The translations under genes and the position numbers were made by a program. The notes under the pieces are model-generated. The model was not told the DNA's origin and did no database searches. It was given only the letters and a program-made list of their open reading frames with translations. Below, piece after piece: positions 62,729-64,000 of a stretch of 64,000 bases of DNA. Source of the stretch: CBDDBX01 sp965225955 (GTDB taxonomy: Bacteria; Acidobacteriota; Aminicenantia; UBA2199); contig CBDDBX010000036.1 in the NCBI GenBank assembly GCA_965225955.1, positions 14,533 through 78,532 of the forward strand, written 5' to 3'. Positions within the stretch are counted from its first letter, which is position 1, and the number at the start of each line of letters is the position of its first letter.

Positions 62729-63274
62729 TTACATGATTTTTGTACTTCTTCCGGATTTTAACTTATTGTATATTTCAAGAATTCTTCCAAGATAGTTTTC
62801 CTGAAACACTGAGCATTTATACAGAATTTCACCTTTTCCATTTACCAGAAAAAGTACCGGTACACTATCTCCAAACTGGTAGATATCTTCCTGGGACAGC
62901 TTGTAAAAAGAGATGTGCTCAAATTTCTTATACTTATCTATATCGCCGGAAGTAAGAGCTGATATCTCAAAGTTCTCATTCAGCCTGTTTTCCATTACGT
63001 CCTGATTCAACTGTTTCAAAAAAGGTTCACACTTATTGCATGAAGGAGATACTGCTGCCATAAGATGCCAGGTACCTGAATATTTTGTAAAATGAAACAT
63101 CTTATCCCCTACAGTATTAAAAGAGCAGAATACTGGCCTGCTCCGGATAACTTTATCTGCACCAGGTATATTTATCTGCGCAGCCAGTTCTCTGTTCAGG
63201 TTCAAAATATAAAGTACAGCAGCAAACTGTAGTATAAGTAGTGCAAAATAGAATACTCTTTCACGGTTTTTCAT
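62729..63274 (-). CDS. Membrane-anchored thioredoxin-like (TlpA/ResA-type) protein
   Basis: The 181-residue protein has an N-terminal membrane anchor (about 7-26) and an extracytoplasmic thioredoxin-like fold: strand HLMAAVS, active site Cys79-Asn-Lys-Cys82 in PSCNKCEPFLKQL, and a cis-Pro loop in DSVPVLFLVNGKGEILYK. It is expected to reduce, oxidise or isomerise disulfides outside the cytoplasm. It overlaps the end of propeller B by 14 bp and precedes peptide 4, so the cysteine-rich peptides of this locus are its likely substrates (inference). Confidence 0.8.
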   Translation of the reverse strand: MKNRERVFYFALLILQFAAVLYILNLNRELAAQINIPGADKVIRSRPVFCSFNTVGDKMFHFTKYSGTWHLMAAVSPSCNKCEPFLKQLNQDVMENRLNENFEISALTSGDIDKYKKFEHISFYKLSQEDIYQFGDSVPVLFLVNGKGEILYKCSVFQENYLGRILEIYNKLKSGRSTKIM

Positions 63275-64000
63275 TACTTCTCCTTCTCTTTTTTATGATT
63301 AACTTTACTATGTTTGACTGATTATCAAAGCTATACAGACGGCCTTTGGTTGAATTGACCAGATCAGATTCAACAGGAATCAATGCCACCTGTCTGCCTG
63401 CTTTACTAAATACCCTTAAATTCCTGTATGTTCCTTTTTTTAAAACTGGTGTATAGCGGGTCTGCACTATATAGTAATCTTCTGTTTCTCCTATCCTGTT
63501 ACAGAAATACATATTTCTGAAATTAGCAATATCTTCACGAGTTGGTATATGAGGATTATCCCACATAAGTTCTGCTTTCGTGGATTCAGATGATCCGTCA
63601 AAAATTTCTACCGAACAGACTTTTTCGTAGTAACCCCATGAAGTATAAGCAATCTCTTTTTCAAGAAAGGAGCCGTAGTATAGAAAGATCTGATAAACAT
63701 TGTCAAATGGTGCTTTTACCGGTTTTTTTCTGAAAGTTCCTGCTATATGATAATCACTGCTCATTTCTGCAAAACAGTTTTCAGCAAATGATCCAAAGGC
63801 ATATATTCTGTTATTAACATATTCAATATTTCTTATAGAAGGCGTTACTTTTATTTCTTTTATAAAATTCAGGTTTCTGTCAAACAGAAATATGGATCTC
63901 TTCGCAATATCAAAAACAGAAGGGTCTCCTTTTTCTGTGAGAAAAACTTTCATGGGCCTCATGAATTCTCCAGGCCCCTGGCCTTTTTGAGAATATTTAT
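63261..64000 (-). CDS. Six-bladed beta-propeller protein B, partial
   Basis: The gene runs off the end of the window; the frame is open to base 64000. The visible part begins within KGQGPGEFMRP, the GxGPGEF propeller motif that in propeller A lies near residue 95, so roughly 90 N-terminal residues including any signal peptide are missing. Shared blocks with propeller A (FDIAKRS, YAFGSF, YTSWGYY, MWDNPHIP, YFCNRIG) show a duplication. It overlaps the thioredoxin-like gene downstream, so the locus continues beyond the window. Confidence 0.8.
   Translation of the reverse strand, partial: KYSQKGQGPGEFMRPMKVFLTEKGDPSVFDIAKRSIFLFDRNLNFIKEIKVTPSIRNIEYVNNRIYAFGSFAENCFAEMSSDYHIAGTFRKKPVKAPFDNVYQIFLYYGSFLEKEIAYTSWGYYEKVCSVEIFDGSSESTKAELMWDNPHIPTREDIANFRNMYFCNRIGETEDYYIVQTRYTPVLKKGTYRNLRVFSKAGRQVALIPVESDLVNSTKGRLYSFDNQSNIVKLIIKKRRRSNEKP

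Noticed and set aside
1..64000. CRISPR arrays, tRNA, rRNA and insertion-sequence transposases
   Set aside because: I saw no regularly spaced direct repeats, no T-loop or anticodon arm patterns, and no transposase-like ORF.

Overview
The window reads as one stretch of chromosome from a low-GC, diderm (Gram-negative-type), probably heterotrophic and motile bacterium. Supporting signs are Sec signal peptides, a large outer-membrane-type beta-barrel protein, periplasmic anchors, five chemoreceptors, and AT-rich codon use throughout. The phylum cannot be fixed from the sequence. A PadR regulator paired with an FtsX-type permease carrying an N-terminal prefix region, and propeller proteins with the GxGPGEF motif, are known from Bacteroidota and Acidobacteriota/Aminicenantes-like lineages, so an uncultured relative is plausible. 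I see no rRNA, tRNA, CRISPR array or insertion sequence.

Layout. 0-5.6 kb: histidine genes (hisH end, hisF, a hisA-hisI-hisE fusion, hisD), then DAHP synthase and prephenate dehydrogenase behind their own promoter and a structured leader. 5.7-19.9 kb: envelope and signalling genes (AIM24-like protein, UPF0104 membrane protein, VDG-repeat protein, hybrid histidine kinase, PAP2 phosphatase, outer-membrane barrel, unusual ABC-2-like permease, XRE regulator, B12/radical SAM protein). 20-30 kb: pheA-dut, a pyruvate dehydrogenase operon ending in a lipoate ligase, small regulators and hflX. 30-39 kb: carAB with an attenuator-like leader, a coiled-coil membrane protein, PIN-TRAM/ispF/der, and a UPF0173 hydrolase. 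39.3-44 kb: a repeat-rich 1.6-kb non-coding region, parAB and an acyltransferase. 44-47 kb: PadR plus FtsX-type permease. 47-57.7 kb: five chemoreceptor genes in a row, each with its own terminator. 57.9-60 kb: fusA.

60.3-64 kb holds the most unusual locus. Four small secreted peptides (two not obvious as ORFs because they are only 58 codons) share a hydrophobic leader and a twin CX3C motif (CX3C-X13-15-CX3C). They are co-directional with two paralogous six-bladed beta-propeller proteins and a membrane-anchored thioredoxin-like protein with a CNKC site. I infer an extracytoplasmic disulfide-hairpin peptide system. It resembles Bacteroidota NVEALA/propeller loci in layout only.

Two genome-wide points matter. 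Several genes appear to use leaderless promoters (extended -10, then 6-7 nt, then ATG). Five genes between 34 and 59 kb (carB, PIN-TRAM, der, one chemoreceptor, fusA) are broken by six single-base insertions that restore exact family lengths when removed; sequencing or assembly error is the simplest reading.
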